Below, piece after piece: positions 17,484 to 24,573 of a stretch of 44,640 bases of DNA. Positions within the stretch are counted from its first letter, which is position 1. Each line of letters opens with the position of its first letter. Origin of the DNA: Balneolaceae bacterium (GTDB lineage Bacteria; Bacteroidota; Rhodothermia; Balneolales; Balneolaceae). Both the position numbers and the translations under genes were made by a program. The DNA lies in NCBI GenBank assembly GCA_007694095.1, contig RECI01000136.1, positions 1 to 44,640 on the forward strand, in the 5' to 3' direction. The notes under the pieces were generated by a model. That model ran no database searches, was not told the DNA's origin, and saw only the letters and a program-made list of their open reading frames with translations.

Positions 17484-17548
17484 TTGCCACAGATGGCACT
17501 GATTAACACAGAAAATCCCTCTGTGAAAATCTGTGCCATCTGTGGCAA
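17484..17548 (+). repeat. palindromic repeat bounding the GxxExxY gene, left copy
   Basis: This 65-bp repeat has perfect 16-bp inverted ends, TTGCCACAGATGGCAC (17484-17499) and GTGCCATCTGTGGCAA (17533-17548). The interior is AT-rich. Its right half is almost identical to that of the copy at 17967-18029 in the same orientation. Confidence 0.93.
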
Positions 17549-17579
17549 CATACTATTGAATATTTTTTTGAAATACTTC

Positions 17580-17966
17580 ATGTATAATGATGAAAACATC
17601 TATCCCCTTCAGGATAAAACCCGGTTGATTATTGGTCTGGGATTTGAAATTCATAAGACTCTCGGTTTTGGTTTTTTGGAAATTGTTTATAAGGATGCAT
17701 TTGAATATGAATTCAGGCAGCAAGGTATTATTTATGAGAGAGAAAAAAAGTATGAAGTACCTTACAAAAATATCATACTCCCCCACAAATTTTATGCGGA
17801 TTTTGTGGTTTTTGATGATGTGATTCTTGAGATAAAAGCAAAAGATGGAATTGCCCCGGAAGATATGGCCCAAACCCTGAACTACCTGAAATGCTCGGGC
17901 TGCAAAGTTGGCTTAATAATAAATTTTGGACGACTTAAACTGGATATAAAAAGAGTTGTTTTTTAG
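17580..17966 (+). CDS. GxxExxY protein (PD-(D/E)XK nuclease superfamily)
   Basis: This 128-residue protein carries the naming motif in GFGFLEIVYKDAFEYEF (G-x-x-E-x-x-Y) after IIGLGFEIHKTLG. The PD-(D/E)XK-type core is FYADFVVFDDVILEIKAKD, with Asp and a Glu-x-Lys pair at the correct spacing, and it is followed by LNYLKCSGCKVGLIINFG. These residues suggest a nuclease or nuclease-derived fold, but the biological role of the family is unknown. The frame is open further upstream, but that part would translate the palindromic repeat (KICAICGN), so I start at the ATG at 17580. The second repeat copy begins at the first base after the stop codon. The gene is visibly more AT-rich than its neighbours, which suggests acquisition. 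Confidence 0.9.
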   Translation: MYNDENIYPLQDKTRLIIGLGFEIHKTLGFGFLEIVYKDAFEYEFRQQGIIYEREKKYEVPYKNIILPHKFYADFVVFDDVILEIKAKDGIAPEDMAQTLNYLKCSGCKVGLIINFGRLKLDIKRVVF

Positions 17967-18029
17967 TTGCCACAGAGAGCTCAGAAAAACACAGAAAACC
18001 TCTGTGAAAATCTGTGCCATCTGTGGCAA
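17967..18029 (+). repeat. palindromic repeat bounding the GxxExxY gene, right copy
   Basis: This copy begins directly after the TAG stop with TTGCCACAGAGAGCTCAG and ends with GTGCCATCTGTGGCAA (18014-18029), identical to the left copy's right arm. About 35 bp of right-half sequence is shared almost perfectly with 17516-17550. Confidence 0.93.
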
Positions 18030-18033
18030 CATT

Positions 18034-18612
18034 TCACCCCTTCAAAAACTCCAGGAATTTAAACAGCGCTCTTCCACGGTGACTGATTCGGTTTTTGACT
18101 TCAGGGCTCAGTTCGGCAAAGGTTTTTTTATAACCGGCCGGCCGGAAAACCGGGTCATAACCAAATCCATTCTCTCCTTTTGGTTTATGAATGATCTCAC
18201 CTTCACAAATTCCTTCAAATAGATTTTCATTTTCTCCGTCAACAAAAGCGATGACTGTACGAAAGCGGGCTGTCCGTTTTTTTATCCCATCCAGGTCACG
18301 GAGCAGTTTAGCCACGTTCTGTTCATAGGTCGCATCTTTGCCCGCATACCGTGCGGAATATACACCCGGTGCACCGTCCAGTGCATCCACCTCGAGTCCG
18401 GTATCATCGGCCAGTGCCGGCAGGCCGGTGAATTGGTTCCAGTAACGTGCTTTTTTTAGGGCATTGCCTTCCAGGCCGGGTTGGTTTTCCTCAACATCTT
18501 TACCACCAGGAAAATCATGGGTGGATTTCAGTTCAATACCAAATGGCTCCAGTATTTGCCACAACTCTTCAATTTTATGAGGGTTCGCCGAAGCAAGCAG
18601 AATGGCTTCCAT
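18034..18612 (-). CDS. rdgB: XTP/dITP diphosphatase (RdgB/HAM1 family)
   Basis: This 192-residue house-cleaning enzyme hydrolyses ITP, dITP and XTP to monophosphates, keeping non-canonical purines out of DNA and RNA. All family motifs are present: ILLASANPHKIEEL at the N terminus, GLEGNALKKARYW, ALADDTGLEVDALDGAPGVY, NGFGYDPVFRP and the C-terminal KNRISHRGRALFK. Length is normal. Its stop codon is only a few bases from the right palindromic repeat, so insertion of the GxxExxY unit appears to have spared the gene. Confidence 0.96.
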   Translation of the reverse strand: MEAILLASANPHKIEELWQILEPFGIELKSTHDFPGGKDVEENQPGLEGNALKKARYWNQFTGLPALADDTGLEVDALDGAPGVYSARYAGKDATYEQNVAKLLRDLDGIKKRTARFRTVIAFVDGENENLFEGICEGEIIHKPKGENGFGYDPVFRPAGYKKTFAELSPEVKNRISHRGRALFKFLEFLKG

Positions 18613-18658
18613 TATTGCATGAACTATAACTTGATCTAAATTCTATTTTCGTTTTTAA

Positions 18659-18720
18659 TGCCACAGAAGCACAGATTTACACTGATAATTTGATCTGTAA
18701 TTTTCAGTGTTTCGGTGGCA
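18659..18720. repeat. diverged third copy of the TGCCACAG palindrome
   Basis: The termini TGCCAC (18659) and GTGGCA (to 18720) with internal CAGATTTACACTGAT and TTTTCAGTGT dyads give the same overall architecture as the repeats around the GxxExxY gene. Its sequence has drifted. It sits between the rdgB start and the PfkB stop. Confidence 0.7.
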
Positions 18721-18722
18721 AC

Positions 18723-19640
18723 TTAAGAGATTTCCGGTATTTCGCTAAGATCCCTGAATTCGCGGTAACGGTCGTAAATTTCTTTTTCTGTAAGGTTGGT
18801 AAGACGCTTGGGCCCAAACTCCTCCACACAAAAACTTGCCATTACGGAACCAATAATTACCGACCGTCTAAGATTTTGAGACGAAATATCATCGGTATAG
18901 GCAAGCCATCCGAGCAGGCCGCCCAGAAAAGAGTCTCCCGCACCGGTGGGATCAAAAATATCAATAACCGGGTAGGCCGGAGCTGAAAATATTTCATTTC
19001 CGGTAAACAGCAACGCACCGTGCTCGCCTTTTTTGATGATAAGTGCCCGGGGGCCCATTTCCATTACTTTTTCAGCAGCTTTTATAAGGTTCGGCTCATG
19101 AGTCAGTTCACGTGCTTCCGAATCGTTGATTACAAGCAAATGAACCCTTTTCAGTGTTTTCTTGAGCGCATCGGGGGTACGATCAATCCAGAAATTCATG
19201 GTATCCATTACCACAAATTTCGGATTTTCAACCTGGTCCAGTACTTTTTCCTGCAAACTCGGTTCAATATTGCCAAGTGCTATATAACGAGCATTTTTAT
19301 AGTTATCTGGAATAACCGGATCAAAATGCTCAAAAACATTGAGTTGTGTATCCAGTGTATCACGGTTATTCAGATCATAATGGTATTTTCCCTTCCAGAA
19401 AAAAGTATTCCCTGACTCATCACGCTGTAGCCCGTCCAGATTGATACCCCGGCTTTTAAACAGCTCAATATCATCCTCTGAGAAATCTTTACCCACCACT
19501 CCAACAAGATTAATCTGATTCGTTAAATATGAGGAAGTAAGTGATATATACGTGGCAGATCCCCCCAAAATCCGGTCTACTTTACCAAACGGGGTTTCAA
19601 TTCCGTCATAAGCAACCGACCCTACAATAAGCAGCGACAT
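18723..19640 (-). CDS. PfkB-family carbohydrate/nucleoside kinase
   Basis: This 305-residue ribokinase-fold kinase has the C-terminal signature DIFDPTGAGDSFLGGLLGWL containing the GAGD anion hole and catalytic Asp. A glycine pair lies in GGSATYISLTSSYL near the N terminus (residue 27). The N-terminal SLLIVGSVAYDGIETPFG pattern is of the sugar-kinase group found in Bacteroidota and Chloroflexi, for which the acceptor (sugar or nucleoside) is uncharacterised. It lies upstream of rdgB on the same strand with 110 bp between them, enough to hold the repeat. Co-transcription is possible. I give no gene symbol. Confidence 0.9.
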   Translation of the reverse strand: MSLLIVGSVAYDGIETPFGKVDRILGGSATYISLTSSYLTNQINLVGVVGKDFSEDDIELFKSRGINLDGLQRDESGNTFFWKGKYHYDLNNRDTLDTQLNVFEHFDPVIPDNYKNARYIALGNIEPSLQEKVLDQVENPKFVVMDTMNFWIDRTPDALKKTLKRVHLLVINDSEARELTHEPNLIKAAEKVMEMGPRALIIKKGEHGALLFTGNEIFSAPAYPVIDIFDPTGAGDSFLGGLLGWLAYTDDISSQNLRRSVIIGSVMASFCVEEFGPKRLTNLTEKEIYDRYREFRDLSEIPEIS

Positions 19641-19969
19641 ATTTTTATATGATTGAGTTGATGAACATGCTGATGTAGTTAGCTGTCTGAAATCGTTCTT
19701 ACTGGCCTCTGTCTTCTATCATCAGCGATGATAAAATAGGGAAATTATTGTTGCCAAAAACAGGGAATTCGGGTTTAATGAGATCCTTTGGCAAAGCCTT
19801 CTCTTTGGGGTGTCAACACAATGCAAAAAGCGCATTAGGTTTCCAACCGGTTACAGATTTTCAAAAGGTGCTTATTTTGCTTGTATAGGCGCTTTTCTAA
19901 AAAAACACACCCCTTCCCATGGAGATCCTTCCGGGGAATTCACCGCAAACACCCCGTCCAGAATCGATG
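19641..19969. other. 329-bp spacer with dispersed-repeat fragments
   Basis: No gene is supported. Two short segments (19778-19798 and 19823-19844) match fragments in the 2690-2960 spacer, one in each relative orientation. An open frame over the right part overlaps the DUF3047 gene and was rejected. Confidence 0.5.
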
Positions 19970-20740
19970 TCAATCTTTGGATAAAGTTATTTTCCCAAAA
20001 TAAGCTCTCGTAGATTCACCGGTATTGTCTGAATCCGTCATTATTGTAATTCCGCTAATCATGGGTGGGTCCTCGCCATAAACCATGCGGTAATCTTCGA
20101 AAAGGTTCCGCTTTTCAGTAAACCATTTACCGGCATTTTCATTTCCCGATTGAACCACAACATACTGAACCCAATCTGAAAAAGGATTAGGCCCTGTTGC
20201 ACCAACTTTATCAGGTTCGTTACCCCACACATAATTCAGGGAACGCAATGGAATTTCAAATGATGTAAACGTTCTGTAGAGCCTGTATTTTATCCTGTCA
20301 CTAAAGCTCAGATTCGATGGATCATAATCAAAAGTAACATAAACCCGGGCTGCAAAGTCATCTCCCTCTTTTTTGGTCATATTGCCCGAAGGAAGTACCG
20401 ATTCAATTTTCCACTCCCATTCAATATATCTGAAGATATCCGGGTCGGCTTTGATCGGTGTGGTTACGGTTGATATTGAATTGTCACTTGAAGCAATAAT
20501 GATTGGAGCTCCATCCTCCTCACGTATTCCCCTTCTGTACACCGCCTCTTTTTTTCTGCCAAAAGGAGAATATTGGAAAATTCTCGCATTCGTGCTGTCA
20601 GGGTCAAATTCTGCCGGATCAAGTACGAAATAGTCAATATGATCCGGATCAAGATAAATTCTTTCCTGCAACACAACCGATTCATACAAGCCAAAAGCTG
20701 CAAAAATTATCAAAATAATATGTGTGAAATTTGCTTGCAT
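19970..20740 (-). CDS. DUF3047 domain-containing secreted protein
   Basis: This 256-residue protein begins with a signal peptide (THIILIIFAAFGLYESVVLQ). The DUF3047 pattern is clear: FRYIEWEWKIESVLPSGN, EGDDFAARVYVTFDYDP, LNYVWGNEPDKVG, then GKWFTEKRNLFEDYRMVYGE and IMTDSDNTGESTRAYFG. The function is not known. The fold is probably a jelly-roll-like beta sandwich, judged from the alternating strands. It is 63 bp downstream of the DUF547 lipoprotein on the same strand, so the two may form an exported pair. Confidence 0.88.
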   Translation of the reverse strand: MQANFTHIILIIFAAFGLYESVVLQERIYLDPDHIDYFVLDPAEFDPDSTNARIFQYSPFGRKKEAVYRRGIREEDGAPIIIASSDNSISTVTTPIKADPDIFRYIEWEWKIESVLPSGNMTKKEGDDFAARVYVTFDYDPSNLSFSDRIKYRLYRTFTSFEIPLRSLNYVWGNEPDKVGATGPNPFSDWVQYVVVQSGNENAGKWFTEKRNLFEDYRMVYGEDPPMISGITIMTDSDNTGESTRAYFGKITLSKD

Positions 20741-20803
20741 GTAAATGAATTTGATTAAAAATATGCTTTACCCTGGATTCCGTTTTTTATAACCTGTGCT
20801 CAT

Positions 20804-21676
20804 TTATAAATCCTGGTAATTCCCAAGTTCAAGGGTCCAGTCGTATTCAAGAAACGATAGTTTCGGATCAGAATCCTCCGGAATAATTCCGTATTGCCGC
20901 AGCATCTCTTTGGCTCCGCTTAGCCCTCCAAAATCTCCCCTGAACCAGCTCATCAATCGGGTAACTCTTGCACGATCGCGTTCAGAATCATAGTGTGTTG
21001 TTTCTGACAGGTAGTTTTTAGTGGTCATATCAAGCTGTTCATCCACACGTCCGGGTTCATAAACCGCAATATACGGGCAGCTTGCGGCCCCGCAATTCAG
21101 GGCAAAATGAATCCGGGGGTCAATTTCATTCCACCACAACTGTTTTTCGATCTCAGGGATCCTGAAACTCTTCATGTAACCCATAGTAAGCTTGTGTGTG
21201 GACCGCCTCATGATACCATGCTCCATGTCATCAAAACTGAGTTTTCTTCCGGCTATAACAACCTGTGGTGTTGAAAAGAAATTATATCCAAACCAGGAAT
21301 TCCTGTCATCAAACAATTCCGGAGTTTCCAGAAGTAAAATTTGTACATATGCGTTATAAACGTTCAGCCAAAATGCTTTTTTCTTCTCTTCCGTGTTGAG
21401 TTGAAATTGCAATTGTTGCATCGTCATATTTGCAAGGCAGTCTGTAATTTCATCAACAGGCAAGCCGTCTCTCACATTCTCCACAAGCAGCATAGAGAAT
21501 ATGGCTGCATCTGTAGATTTACCTGTAAGATCATCAAATTCATTTACATTGCAACCGGCTGCCGGTATCACGGGATACGTTCCTGCACAGGCACTGAACA
21601 GGATGCATAGATATAACAATCCAACAACTGGTGAATTTCGCCGAATTTTCCATTGGCCTGTATGTGGACTATCCAT
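20804..21676 (-). CDS. DUF547 domain-containing lipoprotein
   Basis: This 290-residue protein has a type II signal (GLLYLCILFSACAGT, lipobox Cys at about residue 30). The DUF547 core follows: KKAFWLNVYNAYVQILLLET, the DMEHGIMRR motif, DPRIHFALNCGAASCPYIAV and the LDMTTKNYLSE helix. DUF547 proteins have a transglutaminase/NlpC-like fold. The conserved Asn-Cys and Ser-Cys pairs are present here, but no activity has been established. It diverges from a TIGR04283-type glycosyltransferase. In other genomes DUF547 genes recur near that glycosyltransferase and arsenosugar genes (family knowledge, not shown here). An alternative start downstream of the 15 N-terminal residues is possible. Confidence 0.88.
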   Translation of the reverse strand: MDSPHTGQWKIRRNSPVVGLLYLCILFSACAGTYPVIPAAGCNVNEFDDLTGKSTDAAIFSMLLVENVRDGLPVDEITDCLANMTMQQLQFQLNTEEKKKAFWLNVYNAYVQILLLETPELFDDRNSWFGYNFFSTPQVVIAGRKLSFDDMEHGIMRRSTHKLTMGYMKSFRIPEIEKQLWWNEIDPRIHFALNCGAASCPYIAVYEPGRVDEQLDMTTKNYLSETTHYDSERDRARVTRLMSWFRGDFGGLSGAKEMLRQYGIIPEDSDPKLSFLEYDWTLELGNYQDL

Positions 21677-21790
21677 TTATTTATTAACAGTTATTTGAAT
21701 TACATCGCATAATAAAATTTATCATATAGTAATTCGTAACAAAACAATAACATAGGTTGAAAATTTCAATTTCTCTTGTATTTTTTATAA

Positions 21791-22510
21791 ATGAAACATA
21801 CGAATTGCGAGATGAGGCTCAGTATTATTATTCCGACCTATAACGAGGAGGAAACCATTGGTGCATTGATTCGTCATCTTATAACAAATTCGGATTCCCG
21901 GCTTGCCGATATTGTTGTATCAGATGGCGGCAGCAGTGATGAAACAATAAAACAGGCAAAAAAGTCGGGTGCAATCTGTTTGATATCACCTGTAAAAGGA
22001 AGAGCTGTACAAATGAATAAAGGTGCGAGGTTTACTCGGGGTGAAATTTTATATTTTGTACACGCAGATTCTTTTCCGCCAGCATCTTACCTGGATGATA
22101 TTTTTTCGGCAATGGATACCGGCTATTCTGCCGGATGCTACCGCTTCCGGTTCAATTCTGATAAAATCATGTTGAAAATTAATTCATGGTTCACAAGAAT
22201 CGACCGGATTATGTGCAGGGGCGGTGACCAAACACTATTTGTTAAAAGAGAATTATTTGAAAAACTGGGGGGTTTCAGAGATGATTTTGTTATTATGGAA
22301 GATTATGACCTGATTCAAAAAATTCAGAAAGCAACCCGATTTGTAATCATGCCTAAAGATGCCATAGTTTCTGCCCGAAAATATGATAAAAACAGCTATT
22401 TATTGGTTAATTTTGCCAATTTTGTGGTATTTATGATGTACTTCGCCGGAGCGCAGCAGAAAACCATGGTACATGCGTATAAAAGCCTCATATATCACCC
22501 AAAATTTTAG
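21791..22510 (+). CDS. TIGR04283-type family 2 glycosyltransferase
   Basis: This 239-residue GT2 protein matches the short TIGR04283 pattern: SIIIPTYNEEETIGALIRHL, VVSDGGSSDETI, GRAVQMNKGARFTRGEILYF, VHADSFPP, CRGGDQTLFVKRELFEKLGG and MEDYDLIQKI. This subfamily is named for arsenosugar biosynthesis in current reference annotation, where it usually accompanies a radical SAM enzyme and a TIGR04282 partner. Neither partner is in this window. The start at 21791 gives ten residues before MRLSIIIPTYN. The ATG at 21821 is equally good. Confidence 0.86.
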   Translation: MKHTNCEMRLSIIIPTYNEEETIGALIRHLITNSDSRLADIVVSDGGSSDETIKQAKKSGAICLISPVKGRAVQMNKGARFTRGEILYFVHADSFPPASYLDDIFSAMDTGYSAGCYRFRFNSDKIMLKINSWFTRIDRIMCRGGDQTLFVKRELFEKLGGFRDDFVIMEDYDLIQKIQKATRFVIMPKDAIVSARKYDKNSYLLVNFANFVVFMMYFAGAQQKTMVHAYKSLIYHPKF

Positions 22511-22580
22511 AAATCATATCATGATTGCTTTTCATTTTTAGAAGAATACTATAAGTTGCTGCAAATAAAAAGCTTTGGAT

Positions 22581-23048
22581 ATGGATTCAAAATTTATGCA
22601 GCGTGCCATTGAATTGGCGCGTTACAGTATGGAAACAAATAAAGGCGGGCCGTTTGGCTGTGTAATTGTAAAAGACGGTGCCGTGATTGCGGAGGGATAT
22701 AACCGTGTAACCACAGAAAATGACCCAACCGCCCATGCTGAAATTGTAACCATCCGTAAAGCATGCAACACCTTGAAAGATTTTCAGCTTACCGGATGCG
22801 ATATCTATACATCTTGTGAGCCTTGCCCAATGTGCCTTGGTGCAATTTACTGGGCCCGGCCTGAGAATGTCTATTACTCGGCCACCCGAGAAGACGCTGC
22901 CGGCGCCGGATTTGATGATGATTTTATTTACCGGCAATTAAATATGACACACAATCATCAGACAATTCCGTTTATCCGGGTTCCGAATGATGAGGCTGTA
23001 AATATTTTTAAGGCATGGAAAAAGAAAGGAAATAAAGTGAGTTATTAA
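22581..23048 (+). CDS. nucleoside/guanine deaminase (GuaD-like, CDA fold)
   Basis: This 155-residue zinc-dependent deaminase has the HAE motif (DPTAHAEIVTIR) and the PCxxC motif (TSCEPCPMCLGAIYWARP). These provide one His, two Cys ligands and the catalytic Glu. The C-terminal DAAGAGFDDDFIYRQL segment resembles that of B. subtilis guanine deaminase GuaD, where this tail swaps into the neighbouring subunit. It would convert guanine to xanthine in purine salvage or catabolism. The ATG at 22581 follows an upstream in-frame TTG (22575), which I consider less likely. The next gene begins 5 bp later, so they are an operon. Confidence 0.88.
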   Translation: MDSKFMQRAIELARYSMETNKGGPFGCVIVKDGAVIAEGYNRVTTENDPTAHAEIVTIRKACNTLKDFQLTGCDIYTSCEPCPMCLGAIYWARPENVYYSATREDAAGAGFDDDFIYRQLNMTHNHQTIPFIRVPNDEAVNIFKAWKKKGNKVSY

Positions 23049-23053
23049 ACGGG

Positions 23054-23707
23054 ATGAATCACCACCCATTCTATACATTTCTAAAAAACAGGCCTTCAGA
23101 TAAACTACCGGGCCGGGATGCACAATTAAAAATGTCGCCTGTTCCGCTCGATCCCGATTTTGTTTTGCCGCAAAATCCATCCGAAACAGCCCATCCAAGC
23201 AGTGTATTGATTCCACTTTACACCGGGGATGAAAACCGGCTTCGAGTTGTCCTCACACTTCGCACCAATAATATCCGGCATGCTGGACAAATCAGTTTCC
23301 CGGGAGGCAGGTGTGATACAGGTGAAAGCCTTCTCGAAACAGCCCTTCGCGAAACAAAAGAAGAAATTGGCATTGAATCCGAAGAAATTGAAATAGCCTG
23401 CAACATCACCCCTCTCTATCTATACCGTACAGATAACCAAATTACCCCGTTTGTCGGTTTTCTCGCCAAAAAGCCGGAACTAAAGCCCAATCCAGTGGAA
23501 GTAGAAGAAGCTTTCTCTGTTACGATGGAGGAGCTTCTTTCCGACAAAGCCCTCGAAAGAAAAGAATGGCACTTCAAGCACGCCTCTTTTAATGTTCCAT
23601 ATTGGAATGTTCACCGTGTACCGCTTTGGGGTGCTACAGCAATGATGCTTAATGAATTGATTGAACTATTTAGGGAATTTCAAAAAACGGTCGGTGATTT
23701 ATCATAA
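23054..23707 (+). CDS. Nudix hydrolase, CoA pyrophosphatase type
   Basis: This 217-residue protein has the Nudix box in GGRCDTGESLLETALRETKE continuing EIGIE. It is preceded by the CoA-type signature RHAGQISFPGG, which is characteristic of NudL/YeaB-like enzymes that cleave CoA to 4'-phosphopantetheine and 3',5'-ADP. The loop after the box (LYLYRTDNQITPFVGFLA) also fits. The start ATG lies 5 bp after the deaminase stop. A rho-independent terminator follows 9 bp after its own stop, so transcription of this operon probably ends there. Confidence 0.9.
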   Translation: MNHHPFYTFLKNRPSDKLPGRDAQLKMSPVPLDPDFVLPQNPSETAHPSSVLIPLYTGDENRLRVVLTLRTNNIRHAGQISFPGGRCDTGESLLETALRETKEEIGIESEEIEIACNITPLYLYRTDNQITPFVGFLAKKPELKPNPVEVEEAFSVTMEELLSDKALERKEWHFKHASFNVPYWNVHRVPLWGATAMMLNELIELFREFQKTVGDLS

Positions 23708-23715
23708 TGTAAAAA

Positions 23716-23743
23716 AACCTCTCATATGGATACATGAGAGGTT
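23716..23743. terminator. intrinsic terminator between convergent nudix and TorF-like genes
   Basis: Perfect 10-bp arms AACCTCTCAT and ATGAGAGGTT enclose an 8-base loop. An A-run lies on the left and a weak T-rich stretch (GGTTTTG) on the right. It can serve both converging transcripts, and the A-run makes it strongest leftward. Confidence 0.85.
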
Positions 23744-23779
23744 GGTTTTGAATCAAAACTGACTTAGAGCAGCCAAGTG

Positions 23780-24472
23780 TTAAAATGAAACTCCTGCAAC
23801 GATATAGAACTGTTCTGTATCAGGATTTAATATAAAAGCACCACTTAATGGCAGTGAGAAGGATTCAGTGATTTTGATTTCTTTCGTGACGCCAAGACCC
23901 ACATTCACGAGCTTAAAATCTCCATCGGTGGAATGCCAACCGTCACCGGCACCCAAAAACAGGTTTGCATTTCCGAAACTAAGCCCTGCCTCAAAATAGA
24001 GGTCCCCGCCCTCTGACCCTGCACCTTCCGCTTCATTGAAAATGTAATTGCCGGAGAGAGAAAAGCTACTGAGATCCAGACCCAGGTTCAACTCAAAAGC
24101 ATGGCTGTCGCTGTCAAAGTATTCTGTTCCCGGGTAGTAGTAGTCGGTAAAACCGATACTCAATCCAAAGTCGAATTCATATGAGGCATAGAGGTCCATT
24201 TCCTGGAAACCCAGTTCGCCTGCATATCCGTCAATTCCCTGAGAACCCCAGGCGCCTATTGAAAAATTACCTGCACTGAATTCCACATAGGGTTGAATCG
24301 ATGGTCCGGAAAATGCAACACCACGAAAAATGTAGGTACTGTAAATATCAAACCCTGCATCAAATTCCTGGGCTTTCGCAGTATCAGGATTCAGTGTAAA
24401 GAGAAGAGTAGAGCCAAAAAGCATCAGGACAGCAGTTTTTAACTGTTTTACTGTAATGAATTTTGTTTTCAT
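23780..24472 (-). CDS. TorF/Gcw_chp-family outer-membrane protein
   Basis: This 230-residue protein has a signal peptide (LMLFGSTLLFTLNPDTAKAQ). The mature barrel pattern begins with the family hallmark YSTYIFRGVAFSGPSIQPYV and continues with alternating strands ending in FYIVAGVSF, whose terminal Phe is typical of BamA substrates. This matches the TIGR02001/PF09694 family of putative porins. It lies downstream of amt in the same direction with about 100 bp and a hairpin between them. Pairing of this family with amt is frequent in Bacteroidota and suggests that it lets ammonium or small amines cross the outer membrane. That role is inferred from context. Confidence 0.8.
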   Translation of the reverse strand: MKTKFITVKQLKTAVLMLFGSTLLFTLNPDTAKAQEFDAGFDIYSTYIFRGVAFSGPSIQPYVEFSAGNFSIGAWGSQGIDGYAGELGFQEMDLYASYEFDFGLSIGFTDYYYPGTEYFDSDSHAFELNLGLDLSSFSLSGNYIFNEAEGAGSEGGDLYFEAGLSFGNANLFLGAGDGWHSTDGDFKLVNVGLGVTKEIKITESFSLPLSGAFILNPDTEQFYIVAGVSF

Positions 24473-24524
24473 TATACTATATTTAAATGTTTATGATGAT
24501 TACGTAAGAGTGATTTGATTAAAT

Positions 24525-24567
24525 AAAGGAGCACCGCGACCCCAAATCTGGTGCTCCTTTTTTTATG
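24525..24567. terminator. strong hairpin between amt and the TorF-like gene
   Basis: The arms AAAGGAGCACC (24525-24535) and GGTGCTCCTTT (24550-24560) are perfect and are followed rightward by a run of T residues. Read leftward, in the direction of amt, the hairpin is followed by a shorter TTTATTTAA. It probably attenuates amt transcription and partly separates the downstream barrel gene. Confidence 0.75.
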
Positions 24568-24573
24568 TTTTGG

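Noticed and set aside
17484-17579. 32-residue upstream extension of the GxxExxY protein
   Set aside because: It is the translated palindromic repeat; the conserved protein begins at 17580.
17484-18720. CRISPR-like array formed by the three TGCCAC palindromes
   Set aside because: Spacing is irregular, genes lie between copies, the repeats are long and diverged, and no cas gene is present.
19810-20013. 67-codon rightward frame
   Set aside because: It overlaps the DUF3047 gene on the other strand and includes dispersed-repeat fragments.
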